A program made the translations under genes and the position numbers. This document shows, piece after piece, positions 46,256 through 54,072 of a DNA stretch of 64,000 nt (the first letter of the stretch is position 1; every line of letters starts with the position of its first letter). The stretch covers positions 1-64,000 of the forward strand of contig JAFYYU010000016.1 of the NCBI GenBank assembly GCA_017557425.1, in the 5' to 3' direction. Below the pieces are notes generated by a model. It had not been told where the DNA came from and did no database searches. It worked only from the letters and a program-made list of their open reading frames with translations. Source of the DNA: Muribaculaceae bacterium (GTDB lineage Bacteria; Bacteroidota; Bacteroidia; Bacteroidales; Muribaculaceae).

Positions 46256-49200
46256 ATGATAAGTGATCAATCCATTGAAAAAGTCTTGGAGCGAGCAGAT
46301 ATCGTCGATGTTGTCAGCCGATATGTGCAGCTCAAGCGGCAGGGTAATAACTATGTCGCTTGTTGTCCATTCCACAAAGAAAGCAAGCCTTCTTTTGCAG
46401 TAAACCCAACCCGCAACTCGTGGCATTGTTTTGGTGCTTGCAATGAGGGTGGAAACGCCATAAGCTTCATGATGCGCTACAACAATATGTCATTTCCCGA
46501 GGCGGTGAAAGAGCTTGCACATATGTACAATGTGCAGCTTGGGGAAACAGACAAAAAGCACGATACCCTACAACGTGAAGAAAGTCTAAAGCGAGACAGT
46601 ATGTTTCTAGCCTATCAATCCTTGCAACCCTTCTTCGTATCACAACTAGGTGAAAATACTGAAGAGTGCAAACGGGCTATGGCATACGCTTCCAATAGAT
46701 GGAATCGGGACTTTATCGCAGAGTATGGCATCGGCTATGCACCAAGAAACAGTTCCTTACTTATTGATTATGCCAAAACTCACAATATTCCTCAGTCTGT
46801 TTTGATGGAACTGGGAGTGTTACGCAAATCGGATAATGAAGATGGATCCATGTACTCGTTCTACCGTGAACGAATCATGATACCCATTCGTGACCGTTTC
46901 TCTCGCATCATAGGCTATACAGCCCGATATATTGGGGAGAACCCAGATGCTGCCAAGTACCTCAACTCGGCATCATCTATGATCTATAGCAAGGACAACT
47001 CCGTATTTGGTATCAACGTCGCCTCGAGAGCAGCAGTGCGGGAGGATAAACTATACCTTGTTGAAGGTGCTCCAGATGTGCTCAGGCTTCATCTAATAGG
47101 AGCAAATAACACAGCAGCCTCTCTAGGATCAGCGTGGACGGAGAAGCAGTTCAATCAACTCAAACGCTTCACAAGCAACCTTTGTTTCCTGCCTGACGCC
47201 GACCCGCCAAAACCAAGCGAGCATTACGGCACTGGAATCGCTTCGGTTATCAAGAATGCCCAGCTCGCCATGAGGCTTGGTTTTAATGTTTCGGTCAAGG
47301 AGATACCATTGACCTCTCAAGGGCAAAAGAACGATCCTGATTCCCATTGCAGGGACAGAGAAACGCTCAATGCCTTGAAAGAGGAAGATTTCATCGTCTG
47401 GTATGCCAAGAAACTATTTGCACCCAATGCTACCCAAGAAGAACGGTCAAAGGCTGTGATAGCCATTGCCGACCTCATAGTCCTTGTCAAAGACGATGTG
47501 AAGGAATCGATGTACCTGGACAGCGTGGCGAAGGTCAATGGCACAAAGTCGTTATGGAAAACCGCCATATCCAATGCGAAGCATCGCCTTAGTCAGAAGG
47601 CCCTCCAGCCTACGGACAGAAAGAACGTTGACCTTGATATGCTCAACAAATACGGCTTTCAGGAGAAAGACCATTGTTACATATCCATTACCAACGATGG
47701 CAGAATTTATAAGTGGTCCAATTTCACGATGGAACCGCTCTTCCACATCAAAGACCCGAGCATGTCCATGCGTCTCTACAAGATGACGAATGATAATGGA
47801 CACACTGAGACTGTTGAACTCAAGCAGGAAGAACTTGTATCGCTTACCAAGTTCAGATTGAGAGTGGAAGGCCTGGGCAACTATCTGTGGTTTGCCAAAG
47901 AAGGGGAACTCAACAAGTTGAAATCCTACCTTTATGCCAATACCGAGAGTGCCACACGCATCGACCAGCTGGGCTGGCAACGTCAGGGTTTCTTTGCGTT
48001 CGGCAACGGAGTTTTCGACACCGAATGGCATCCTGTCGATGAATTGGGCATCGTGCGCCTGGGTGAGCGTGGCATCTACTATCTGCCGGCATTCTCATCG
48101 ATCTATCGTGAAGAGATGCAGTTTTATCAGTTTGAGAGAGCCTTCTCCCACTTCGGCCACAGCACGATCAGCTTGCGTGAATTCTGCGAACGCTTTATCA
48201 AAGTGTTTGGGGATAACGGAAAAGTGTGTATCGCATTCTTACTTGCCACTCTGTTCCGTGATATTATATTCTCACATACGACACACTTTCCTATCTTGAA
48301 CCTATTTGGACCAAAAGGTTCCGGAAAAAGCAAATTAGGCGCCATGCTCATGTCGTTCTTCATCGCCAACAACACAGCTCCCAATATTGTCAATTCAACT
48401 ATTGCAGCACTTGCCGAAGCAGTGGCACAAAGCTCCAACGCCTTGGTCCACCTTGACGAGTTCAAAAACAACATTGAGATGGATAGAAGGGAATTCCTGA
48501 AAGGTCTGTGGGACGGTACGGGCCGCAACCGTATGAGTATGGAGCGTGACAAAAAACGCGAAGTGACAAAGGTCAATAGCGGCGTCATTGTCAGCGGCCA
48601 AGAAATGGCAACTGCCGACATCGCATTGTTCTCACGATTCATTTTCCTCTCCTACAACAAAGTCGAATTCTCTATTGAGGCACAACGCCAGTTTGAGGAA
48701 TTGCAAGTTATTTGTGCACGAGGTTGCACGCATCTAACGATGGAAATCCTGCGTTATCGCACACGTTTTGAAGCAGACTTTAAACATAACTATAACATTG
48801 CATTTAACGATATTGTTCAGGGCATACAAGGAACTCAAGAGAAGAGTGCTGAAGATCGTATCATTCGAAACTGGACAATACCACTGGCAGCATTTCGCAC
48901 GCTGGGTGATGTGCTGAGTCTTCCGTTCCAGTACAACGATCTGCTTGACATTTCAATAAAGGGCGTTAAGAGGCAGAATGATGCCACCAAAAAGAACAAT
49001 GAATTGTCGAGTTTCTGGAACATTGTCTCATTCCTGCACCAAGATGGGAAAATCTGGTTCGGTGGCGACTATCGCATCGAGAATGAGGAACGAATCAAAT
49101 GCTCTAACCTCAAAGATGAAATCATTTTCCAAACGCCTAAGAGAGTTCTTTACCTGAGATATAATCGTGTGTTCGAGCTGTACAAGACGCACGGGAGGAT

Positions 49201-49450
49201 GGTAAACGAGGCTTTATTACCACCCTCATCGCTGACATATTATCTTGAACATAGCTCGGCCTATATCGGTAAGAAGCGTTCTGTACGTTTCAAGAGAATT
49301 ATCAATGGCAACCAGATGACTCAAGAAGTTGAGAACAGATATGGACCTAACACCTATGCCAAGTCCTGTGCAGTTGACCAGGCGATGTGTTTCGACTACG
49401 ACCAGTTGAACGAAATCTATGATATCAACCTTGAGGATTTAACAGAGTAA
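46256..49450 (+). CDS. CHC2 primase fused to a helicase-like ATPase
   Basis: This 1064-aa replication protein has an N-terminal CHC2 zinc finger (C37-PFH40 ... C58-FGA-C62; the second pair has one residue more than the usual CxxC). A TOPRIM-type catalytic region follows (YLVEGAPDVLRLHLIG, CFLPDADPP at about 310). The C-terminal P-loop ATPase has Walker A GPKGSGKS (685-692) and Walker B HLDEF (D734, E735). It would prime and unwind element DNA. Downstream iterons (49593-49797) make it a probable origin-binding replication protein of a satellite or plasmid-like element (inference). Confidence 0.85.
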   Translation: MISDQSIEKVLERADIVDVVSRYVQLKRQGNNYVACCPFHKESKPSFAVNPTRNSWHCFGACNEGGNAISFMMRYNNMSFPEAVKELAHMYNVQLGETDKKHDTLQREESLKRDSMFLAYQSLQPFFVSQLGENTEECKRAMAYASNRWNRDFIAEYGIGYAPRNSSLLIDYAKTHNIPQSVLMELGVLRKSDNEDGSMYSFYRERIMIPIRDRFSRIIGYTARYIGENPDAAKYLNSASSMIYSKDNSVFGINVASRAAVREDKLYLVEGAPDVLRLHLIGANNTAASLGSAWTEKQFNQLKRFTSNLCFLPDADPPKPSEHYGTGIASVIKNAQLAMRLGFNVSVKEIPLTSQGQKNDPDSHCRDRETLNALKEEDFIVWYAKKLFAPNATQEERSKAVIAIADLIVLVKDDVKESMYLDSVAKVNGTKSLWKTAISNAKHRLSQKALQPTDRKNVDLDMLNKYGFQEKDHCYISITNDGRIYKWSNFTMEPLFHIKDPSMSMRLYKMTNDNGHTETVELKQEELVSLTKFRLRVEGLGNYLWFAKEGELNKLKSYLYANTESATRIDQLGWQRQGFFAFGNGVFDTEWHPVDELGIVRLGERGIYYLPAFSSIYREEMQFYQFERAFSHFGHSTISLREFCERFIKVFGDNGKVCIAFLLATLFRDIIFSHTTHFPILNLFGPKGSGKSKLGAMLMSFFIANNTAPNIVNSTIAALAEAVAQSSNALVHLDEFKNNIEMDRREFLKGLWDGTGRNRMSMERDKKREVTKVNSGVIVSGQEMATADIALFSRFIFLSYNKVEFSIEAQRQFEELQVICARGCTHLTMEILRYRTRFEADFKHNYNIAFNDIVQGIQGTQEKSAEDRIIRNWTIPLAAFRTLGDVLSLPFQYNDLLDISIKGVKRQNDATKKNNELSSFWNIVSFLHQDGKIWFGGDYRIENEERIKCSNLKDEIIFQTPKRVLYLRYNRVFELYKTHGRMVNEALLPPSSLTYYLEHSSAYIGKKRSVRFKRIINGNQMTQEVENRYGPNTYAKSCAVDQAMCFDYDQLNEIYDINLEDLTE

Positions 49451-49592
49451 GACATACATTATCTAGCGTTTTTCTATTTCTTACGTTGTCAAACGTAACC
49501 TGGCGGACACCGGCTTGTGAAAGTAGGTGCCCGCACTTTTTGTGTTTTTCTGGAATGCCGATTGCTACAATGTCATGAGGTTCAATAACTAT

Positions 49593-49797
49593 TCTACAAG
49601 TTCTACAAAATCTACAACTCAATTAATCAAAGAATTAACTGTCGAACTGGATTCTACACTTTTCTACAAAAATCTACAAAACGCCCAAAGAGTCGCTATT
49701 TTCTACAAAACCATCATCTTTCTACATCTGATTCTACAACAATAATAATACTATTTAATTGAAAACCAATTGATTATATTTGCATTATGCCTGTAGA
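49593..49797. repeat. TCTACA iteron array, candidate replication origin
   Basis: TCTACA, mostly as TTCTACAA, begins at 49593, 49602, 49611, 49653, 49663, 49673, 49702, 49721 and 49733, with an inverted copy (TGTAGA) at 49792. Groups are spaced 9-10 bases, close to one helical turn. The stretch is AT-rich and follows the primase-helicase gene directly. Confidence 0.7.
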
Positions 49798-49839
49798 AAA
49801 CGTAGAACCTAAGATATGGCTGTATTTTACTCCTCAATT

Positions 49840-50150
49840 ACGATAAACCTAAGCCCTGAATCTTTCAGCTCTTGACTTTGGGCGCAGTCAGGACGCGACC
49901 GCTTGCAGGAGAAAATGCCTGTTGCCCGTAAAAATCCCAAAGACATCATTGACTTGCCTATCCTCGCTTTCGTTGCCTTTACCCTGCAAAGGTATTGCGG
50001 CTTCCCCACTTGCAAGGCCATGCTACAGTTGCCTTCGAAAATTCTCCAGCCCTTCCAGGGTAGTAATTCCCGGGCAAGCCTTGCTGTCAGTGTGGACAGC
50101 CGCACTTTGCAGGCAGCGTAAAGGCGATCGAAGCGAAGGCAAGATCAATG
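49840..50150. other. Unassigned GC-richer region upstream of ardA
   Basis: Both strands are open here: plus 49903-50121 (72 aa, MPVARKNPKDIIDLPIL...) and minus 49827-50105. Neither looks like a known family. Base composition differs sharply from the AT-rich iterons. A conserved noncoding RNA or a small basic protein are both possible; I cannot decide. Confidence 0.3.
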
Positions 50151-50178
50151 AATGTTTAACTTTTAAATTTTTACTGTT

Positions 50179-50850
50179 ATGGACAACAAACAATTTTCTA
50201 TCAATCCTGCAAGCGGTGCTGACAGCACCAGTGTTCAAGAGCGAGTTGTAAAAGGCTCTCTCAGTTCAAGCAATCTCAATGAATGCGAAGAGCTTGAGGA
50301 GGTTGACCTCGATTTCCACAAGTATGATTATCGCAGCGGCAATCCCGCCGTATTCTGCTGCACTTATCACAAGTATAATGAAGGCCGCTCGCTGACTGGT
50401 GGCATGTGGCTCGATTTGTTATCGTTCAGCTGCTATGATGACTTCATGGCCGCCTGTCGATGGCTGCACCGTGATGAGTCGGACCCCGAGTTTATGTACC
50501 TCGATTACGAGAACTTTTGCGCTGCTTGGTATTGTGAGAGCTGCATGGATGAGGACACATTTGACCGCATCCAAGAATATGCGGCACTCGATGAGGATGA
50601 GCAGGAGGCTTTCGAGGCGTTTCTGGATATCACTTGCGACAAGAATGTCTCGTTTGACGATTTCCGTGAGCGTTACTGCGGCAAGTGGGACAGCGAGCGT
50701 GAATTTGCCGAGCACCTCTGCGATGAGCTGGACATGTTCCACAATGTGCCCGAGAGCGTCAGCCGCTTCTTTGACTACGCTGCATTTGCCCGAGAATTAT
50801 TTTTATCGGACTACGATTTCAGCGATGGCTATGTGTTCCGCACCTGCTAA
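50179..50850 (+). CDS. ardA: Antirestriction protein ArdA
   Basis: This 223-aa, strongly acidic protein has a pre-domain tail of about 55 residues. The ArdA fold then has CTYHKYNEGRSLTGGMWLDL, the EDPEFMYLDYENF-type block (here ESDPEFMYLDYENF) and FDYAAFARELFLSDYDFSDG. ArdA mimics B-form DNA and blocks type I restriction enzymes when mobile DNA enters a new host. It is notable beside a complete type I locus on the same element. A terminator follows at 50873. Confidence 0.92.
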   Translation: MDNKQFSINPASGADSTSVQERVVKGSLSSSNLNECEELEEVDLDFHKYDYRSGNPAVFCCTYHKYNEGRSLTGGMWLDLLSFSCYDDFMAACRWLHRDESDPEFMYLDYENFCAAWYCESCMDEDTFDRIQEYAALDEDEQEAFEAFLDITCDKNVSFDDFRERYCGKWDSEREFAEHLCDELDMFHNVPESVSRFFDYAAFARELFLSDYDFSDGYVFRTC

Positions 50851-50872
50851 GCGATAGCCGCAGCCATTTGAA

Positions 50873-50898
50873 AAGAGCCGTCATCGTGCGGCTTTTTT
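50873..50898 (+). terminator. Terminator after ardA
   Basis: AGCCG-TCATCGTG-CGGCT stem with TTTTTT. Confidence 0.8.
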
Positions 50899-50938
50899 CG
50901 TGCTCATGCGGAACGAAAACCGATAGAGTTCAATTATT

Positions 50939-50965
50939 GTCGGTAATTTTGTACAAATTACCGAC
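50939..50965. repeat. 27-bp perfect palindrome with 11-bp arms
   Basis: GTCGGTAATTT-TGTAC-AAATTACCGAC lies between ardA and hsdM. Arm and spacer lengths resemble tyrosine-recombinase or operator sites. No partner copy is seen in the window. The remainder of 50966-51117 shows nothing else I can name. Confidence 0.55.
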
Positions 50966-51117
50966 CTAATAAATGTTAATTCAATATAAATGAATCAAGT
51001 GCCAAACTGTAAACCCGCTTTAGGCGAAGAAAAAAATAAGTGTAAACCCATTTAGTTCATTGCTCTCAAATCTGTCAACCTTTTATAGGGATAGTCGACA
51101 TTGACATATTACAGAAA

Positions 51118-51160
51118 TCCGAATACCACAGAAATCTTTATGTGTGAGATTCGGTTTTTT
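51118..51160 (+). terminator. Possible terminator upstream of the hsd promoter
   Basis: CCGAAT / ATTCGG with an inner CACA/TGTG pairing and T6. Confidence 0.4.
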
Positions 51161-51173
51161 CAGGAAAAATTAT

Positions 51174-51181
51174 TATCTTTG
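51174..51181 (+). promoter_or_regulatory. Promoter -7 box of the hsd leader
   Basis: TATCTTTG. A transcript would start near 51188, giving a 170-nt leader before hsdM. Confidence 0.6.
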
Positions 51182-51187
51182 CCCTTC

Positions 51188-51310
51188 CAACAAGAAGATA
51201 TAATCTTCTTGACCGGCTTACGACCAGGAAACATGAACGATATAACAAACTCCTTTGCGGTTATATGAGCTTTGGTCGGCTCGCTGGGACTGCACTGGAG
51301 TTTGTTTTTG
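51188..51310 (+). promoter_or_regulatory. Structured hsdM leader, candidate attenuator or small RNA
   Basis: The leader holds a perfect hairpin (CAAGAAGAT-ATA-ATCTTCTTG, 51191-51211). Next is a two-stem fold: CGACCA 51221-51226 with TGGTCG 51273-51278, enclosing ATATAAC 51240-51246 with GTTATAT 51260-51266. A competing stem pairs AACAAACTCC 51244-51253 with GGAGTTTGTT 51297-51306, followed by TTTG. The last looks like a terminator that cannot form while the enclosed stem is intact. It resembles no riboswitch class I know. Confidence 0.5.
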
Positions 51311-51358
51311 AATAGAGAGACCTAAGGCATTAAGATAAAACCGAAGACTAACGAATAT

Positions 51359-52972
51359 ATGGCTAAGAAAACGACAAAAAAGGCAGAGGAGACGCTAAAC
51401 CTGGACGCTATTCTGTTCAAGTGCAGGGATATCCTTAGGCAGGCTAAGAATTCAGGCTCGTTCTTCGAGAAGAGGGACATGATGTTGACCCTTGTCTTCC
51501 TCCGTTTTATCGGCGAGAAATACGAGGATGGAGTAGAAAATCTGCGACAATACCTCAGGGATCAAGGCATGAATCCTGATGATGAAGAAATCTTCAAAGC
51601 CTTCTTTGAGGATGCGACATTTGCCGACGGCACTTTTGACCTTCCCCCAGAAGCTCGATGGTCAACGATCATCAATACACCGGCCCCTCAGCTGAATGTG
51701 GCTCTGGATACCGCTCTTAAAAGCATCGGAGCCACCAATCCACAACTGAAAGGCTGCTTTGTAGAGGGTACATTTACCCAAAGGAATTTGGGTGCCAATG
51801 ATATCAAGAAAGTTGTTGATGAGGTCAATAAGATCAGCCATAAGACCTTCGGTGAAGAGAAAGACCTCATAGGCCGGGTATATGAGTACTTCCTGAAGGA
51901 ATTTGCCGTTAACGCTACCAAGGAGGAGGGAGAATTCTATACGCCTCACGACGTCGTTCAACTTATCGCTACAGTTATTGAGCCTTTCGACGGTACCCTA
52001 TATGATCCCTGCTGCGGTTCCGGCGGTATGTTCATTCAGAGTTCTGAACTGGTGAGGGCTAAGCAGGGCGACATCAGCCGTATTAACGTGTATGGCCAAG
52101 AGAAGGAGGCCGCCACCTATCGTCTGGCTAAAATGAACCTCGCCTTGCGTGGTATTAGTCACAATTTAGGCAGTGAAAGCGACTCCTCATTCACGAACGA
52201 CCTCCACAAGGGGTTGTACTTTGATTATATCATGGCCAATCCACCCTTCAACCTCAAAGGATGGTGGAACGACAATCTGAGCAAGGATGCCCGATGGACG
52301 GACTACGGAACCCCTCCTGAGAGCAACGCTAACTATGCTTGGATTCTCCACATGCTTTCACATTTGAAACCGCTCTCGGGTGTAGCAGGATTCCTCCTCG
52401 CAAATGGTGCTCTTGGAGATACCGATGCCCTTGAAATCAGGAAGAAACTGATTGAAAACGACAAGGTAGAAGCCATCATCATTCTACCCCGTGAACTGTT
52501 CATCACAACCGATATTAGCGTCACCTTCTGGATTCTCAACCAGAACAAGAAAGGAGGCAAATACCATGGTCGTGAACTTAGAGACAGGGAGCACGAGTTG
52601 CTTTTCATGGATCTTCGTCGTTGGACTGATAATCCCGTCAAAGGCGAACAGAAGAAGAAAGTGCTGCTGTCCTCTGAACAGATTCAGCGAGTAGCCGACA
52701 TTTACCACCAGTGGCAGACCGTGGGGACTGACGGAAAGAACTTCGCTGAACCTGAGCTGTACAGAAGTGTGGGCATAGGCGAGATTGAGCAAAACAACTG
52801 GACGCTTGTGCCCAGCAAGTATATTGAGTTTATCGATCACGATTTGGAGATAGACTACCCCAAGGAAATGGCTCGAATCCAACAGGAAATGAAAGAGCTG
52901 ATGCTACGTGAGAAAGAATCACAAAGGATGCTTGAAGAGGCGTTTAAAGGTATTGGCTATGGCATTGACTAA
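51359..52972 (+). CDS. hsdM: Type I restriction-modification methyltransferase subunit
   Basis: This is a 537-aa adenine-N6 methyltransferase. The N-terminal helical HsdM_N domain covers about 15-150, the SAM-binding motif is DPCCGSGGMF (216-225) and the catalytic motif is NPPF (294-297). It forms M2S with HsdS and methylates host targets. It is the first gene of the locus; its end overlaps hsdS by 14 bases. Confidence 0.96.
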   Translation: MAKKTTKKAEETLNLDAILFKCRDILRQAKNSGSFFEKRDMMLTLVFLRFIGEKYEDGVENLRQYLRDQGMNPDDEEIFKAFFEDATFADGTFDLPPEARWSTIINTPAPQLNVALDTALKSIGATNPQLKGCFVEGTFTQRNLGANDIKKVVDEVNKISHKTFGEEKDLIGRVYEYFLKEFAVNATKEEGEFYTPHDVVQLIATVIEPFDGTLYDPCCGSGGMFIQSSELVRAKQGDISRINVYGQEKEAATYRLAKMNLALRGISHNLGSESDSSFTNDLHKGLYFDYIMANPPFNLKGWWNDNLSKDARWTDYGTPPESNANYAWILHMLSHLKPLSGVAGFLLANGALGDTDALEIRKKLIENDKVEAIIILPRELFITTDISVTFWILNQNKKGGKYHGRELRDREHELLFMDLRRWTDNPVKGEQKKKVLLSSEQIQRVADIYHQWQTVGTDGKNFAEPELYRSVGIGEIEQNNWTLVPSKYIEFIDHDLEIDYPKEMARIQQEMKELMLREKESQRMLEEAFKGIGYGID

Positions 52973-54068
52973 ATATAAAATTGGCTATTTTGTTGAGCCT
53001 TATAGCTGTCGGTGTAATCTCTCGGATTTAACTCCAGAGGAAGTATCTGGAATTAACATCGATAAGGAATTCTTTGAGCCCGCCAAGCAAGTTGGAGAAG
53101 ATACAAGCAACTATAAAGTTGTACCGCCTAATTATTTTGCTTGTAACTTAATGCACGTTGGTAGGGATGAGGTTTTGCCTGTTGCCCTAAACCACACTGA
53201 GCATAATAAAATTGTTAGTCCCGCATACTCAGTTTTCAAGTTAAATAAGGAGAATCTTATCTCTAAAGAATACTTTTTCATTCTTCTAAAATCGTCAGAA
53301 AAGGACCGATATTTTTGGTTTCATACAGATTCCTCAATTCGGCAAGGTTTATCGTGGGAGGATTTCTGCGATATTGATATTACGATTCCTGACATTGAGC
53401 AACAACAAAAGTATGTTGATGTTTATCTTGCTCTTCAAGACAACCTTGCAGCCTACCAAAGCAAAGTGGATGATCTAAAATTGGTATGTGAAGGGTTTAT
53501 AGAGAATCTGAGGGGAAACACTGTTTGCGAAGCAATAGGAAACTACATCAGGGAATGTAACGAAAGAAATGTCAATTTGAGAATCAATAATGTTCAAGGC
53601 GTTGATAGCTCAAGTAATTTTGCAGAAACTAAAGCCAATACACTTGGATTAGATTTCTCAAATTATAAAATTGTCAAAACTCATCAATTTGCTTACAATC
53701 CATCTCGTATTAATTTGGGCTCTATTGCGTTGAGAAATGACGATGACTGCATTGTCTCTCCAATGTACATTGTCTTTGAAATCGCCAATCATGATAAATT
53801 GATGCCCGAATATTTAATGCTATGGTTTAGTCGCTCTGAGTTTCTTCGTAGCACTTTATTCTATGCTACTGGCTCAGTTCGAGATACGTTTGGATATGAA
53901 GCCATGTGTGATGTACACATACCTATACCAGATATTAGTGCTCAAAGAACTATTGTAAACATTTATCGTTGTTATCTAGAACGACAAAGGATCAGTGTCC
54001 AGTTGAAGGAACAGCTTAACAAGCTCTGCCCGATCCTCATCAAAGGTTCATTACAAACTTTCAATTAA
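52959..54068 (+). CDS. hsdS: Type I restriction-modification specificity subunit
   Basis: This 369-aa protein starts at 52959 (MALTKYKIGYF); an upstream start would lie deep in hsdM. It contains two target-recognition domains, about 5-150 and 190-350. Each ends in a conserved segment (DITIPDIEQQQKYVDVY and VHIPIPDISAQRTIVNIY) followed by a coiled-coil spacer helix. The base composition is more AT-rich than in hsdM and hsdR, as is common for exchanged specificity genes. Confidence 0.92.
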   Translation: MALTKYKIGYFVEPYSCRCNLSDLTPEEVSGINIDKEFFEPAKQVGEDTSNYKVVPPNYFACNLMHVGRDEVLPVALNHTEHNKIVSPAYSVFKLNKENLISKEYFFILLKSSEKDRYFWFHTDSSIRQGLSWEDFCDIDITIPDIEQQQKYVDVYLALQDNLAAYQSKVDDLKLVCEGFIENLRGNTVCEAIGNYIRECNERNVNLRINNVQGVDSSSNFAETKANTLGLDFSNYKIVKTHQFAYNPSRINLGSIALRNDDDCIVSPMYIVFEIANHDKLMPEYLMLWFSRSEFLRSTLFYATGSVRDTFGYEAMCDVHIPIPDISAQRTIVNIYRCYLERQRISVQLKEQLNKLCPILIKGSLQTFN

Positions 54069-54072
54069 TTAT

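Noticed and set aside
49593-49797. Possible CRISPR array
   Set aside because: The repeat is only 6-8 bases and the gaps are irregular (9 to 42 bases). No unique spacers of constant length and no cas genes are seen.
49827-50105. Minus-strand 92-aa gene upstream of ardA
   Set aside because: No recognisable domain, and it overlaps an equally plausible plus-strand frame; kept only as an unassigned region.
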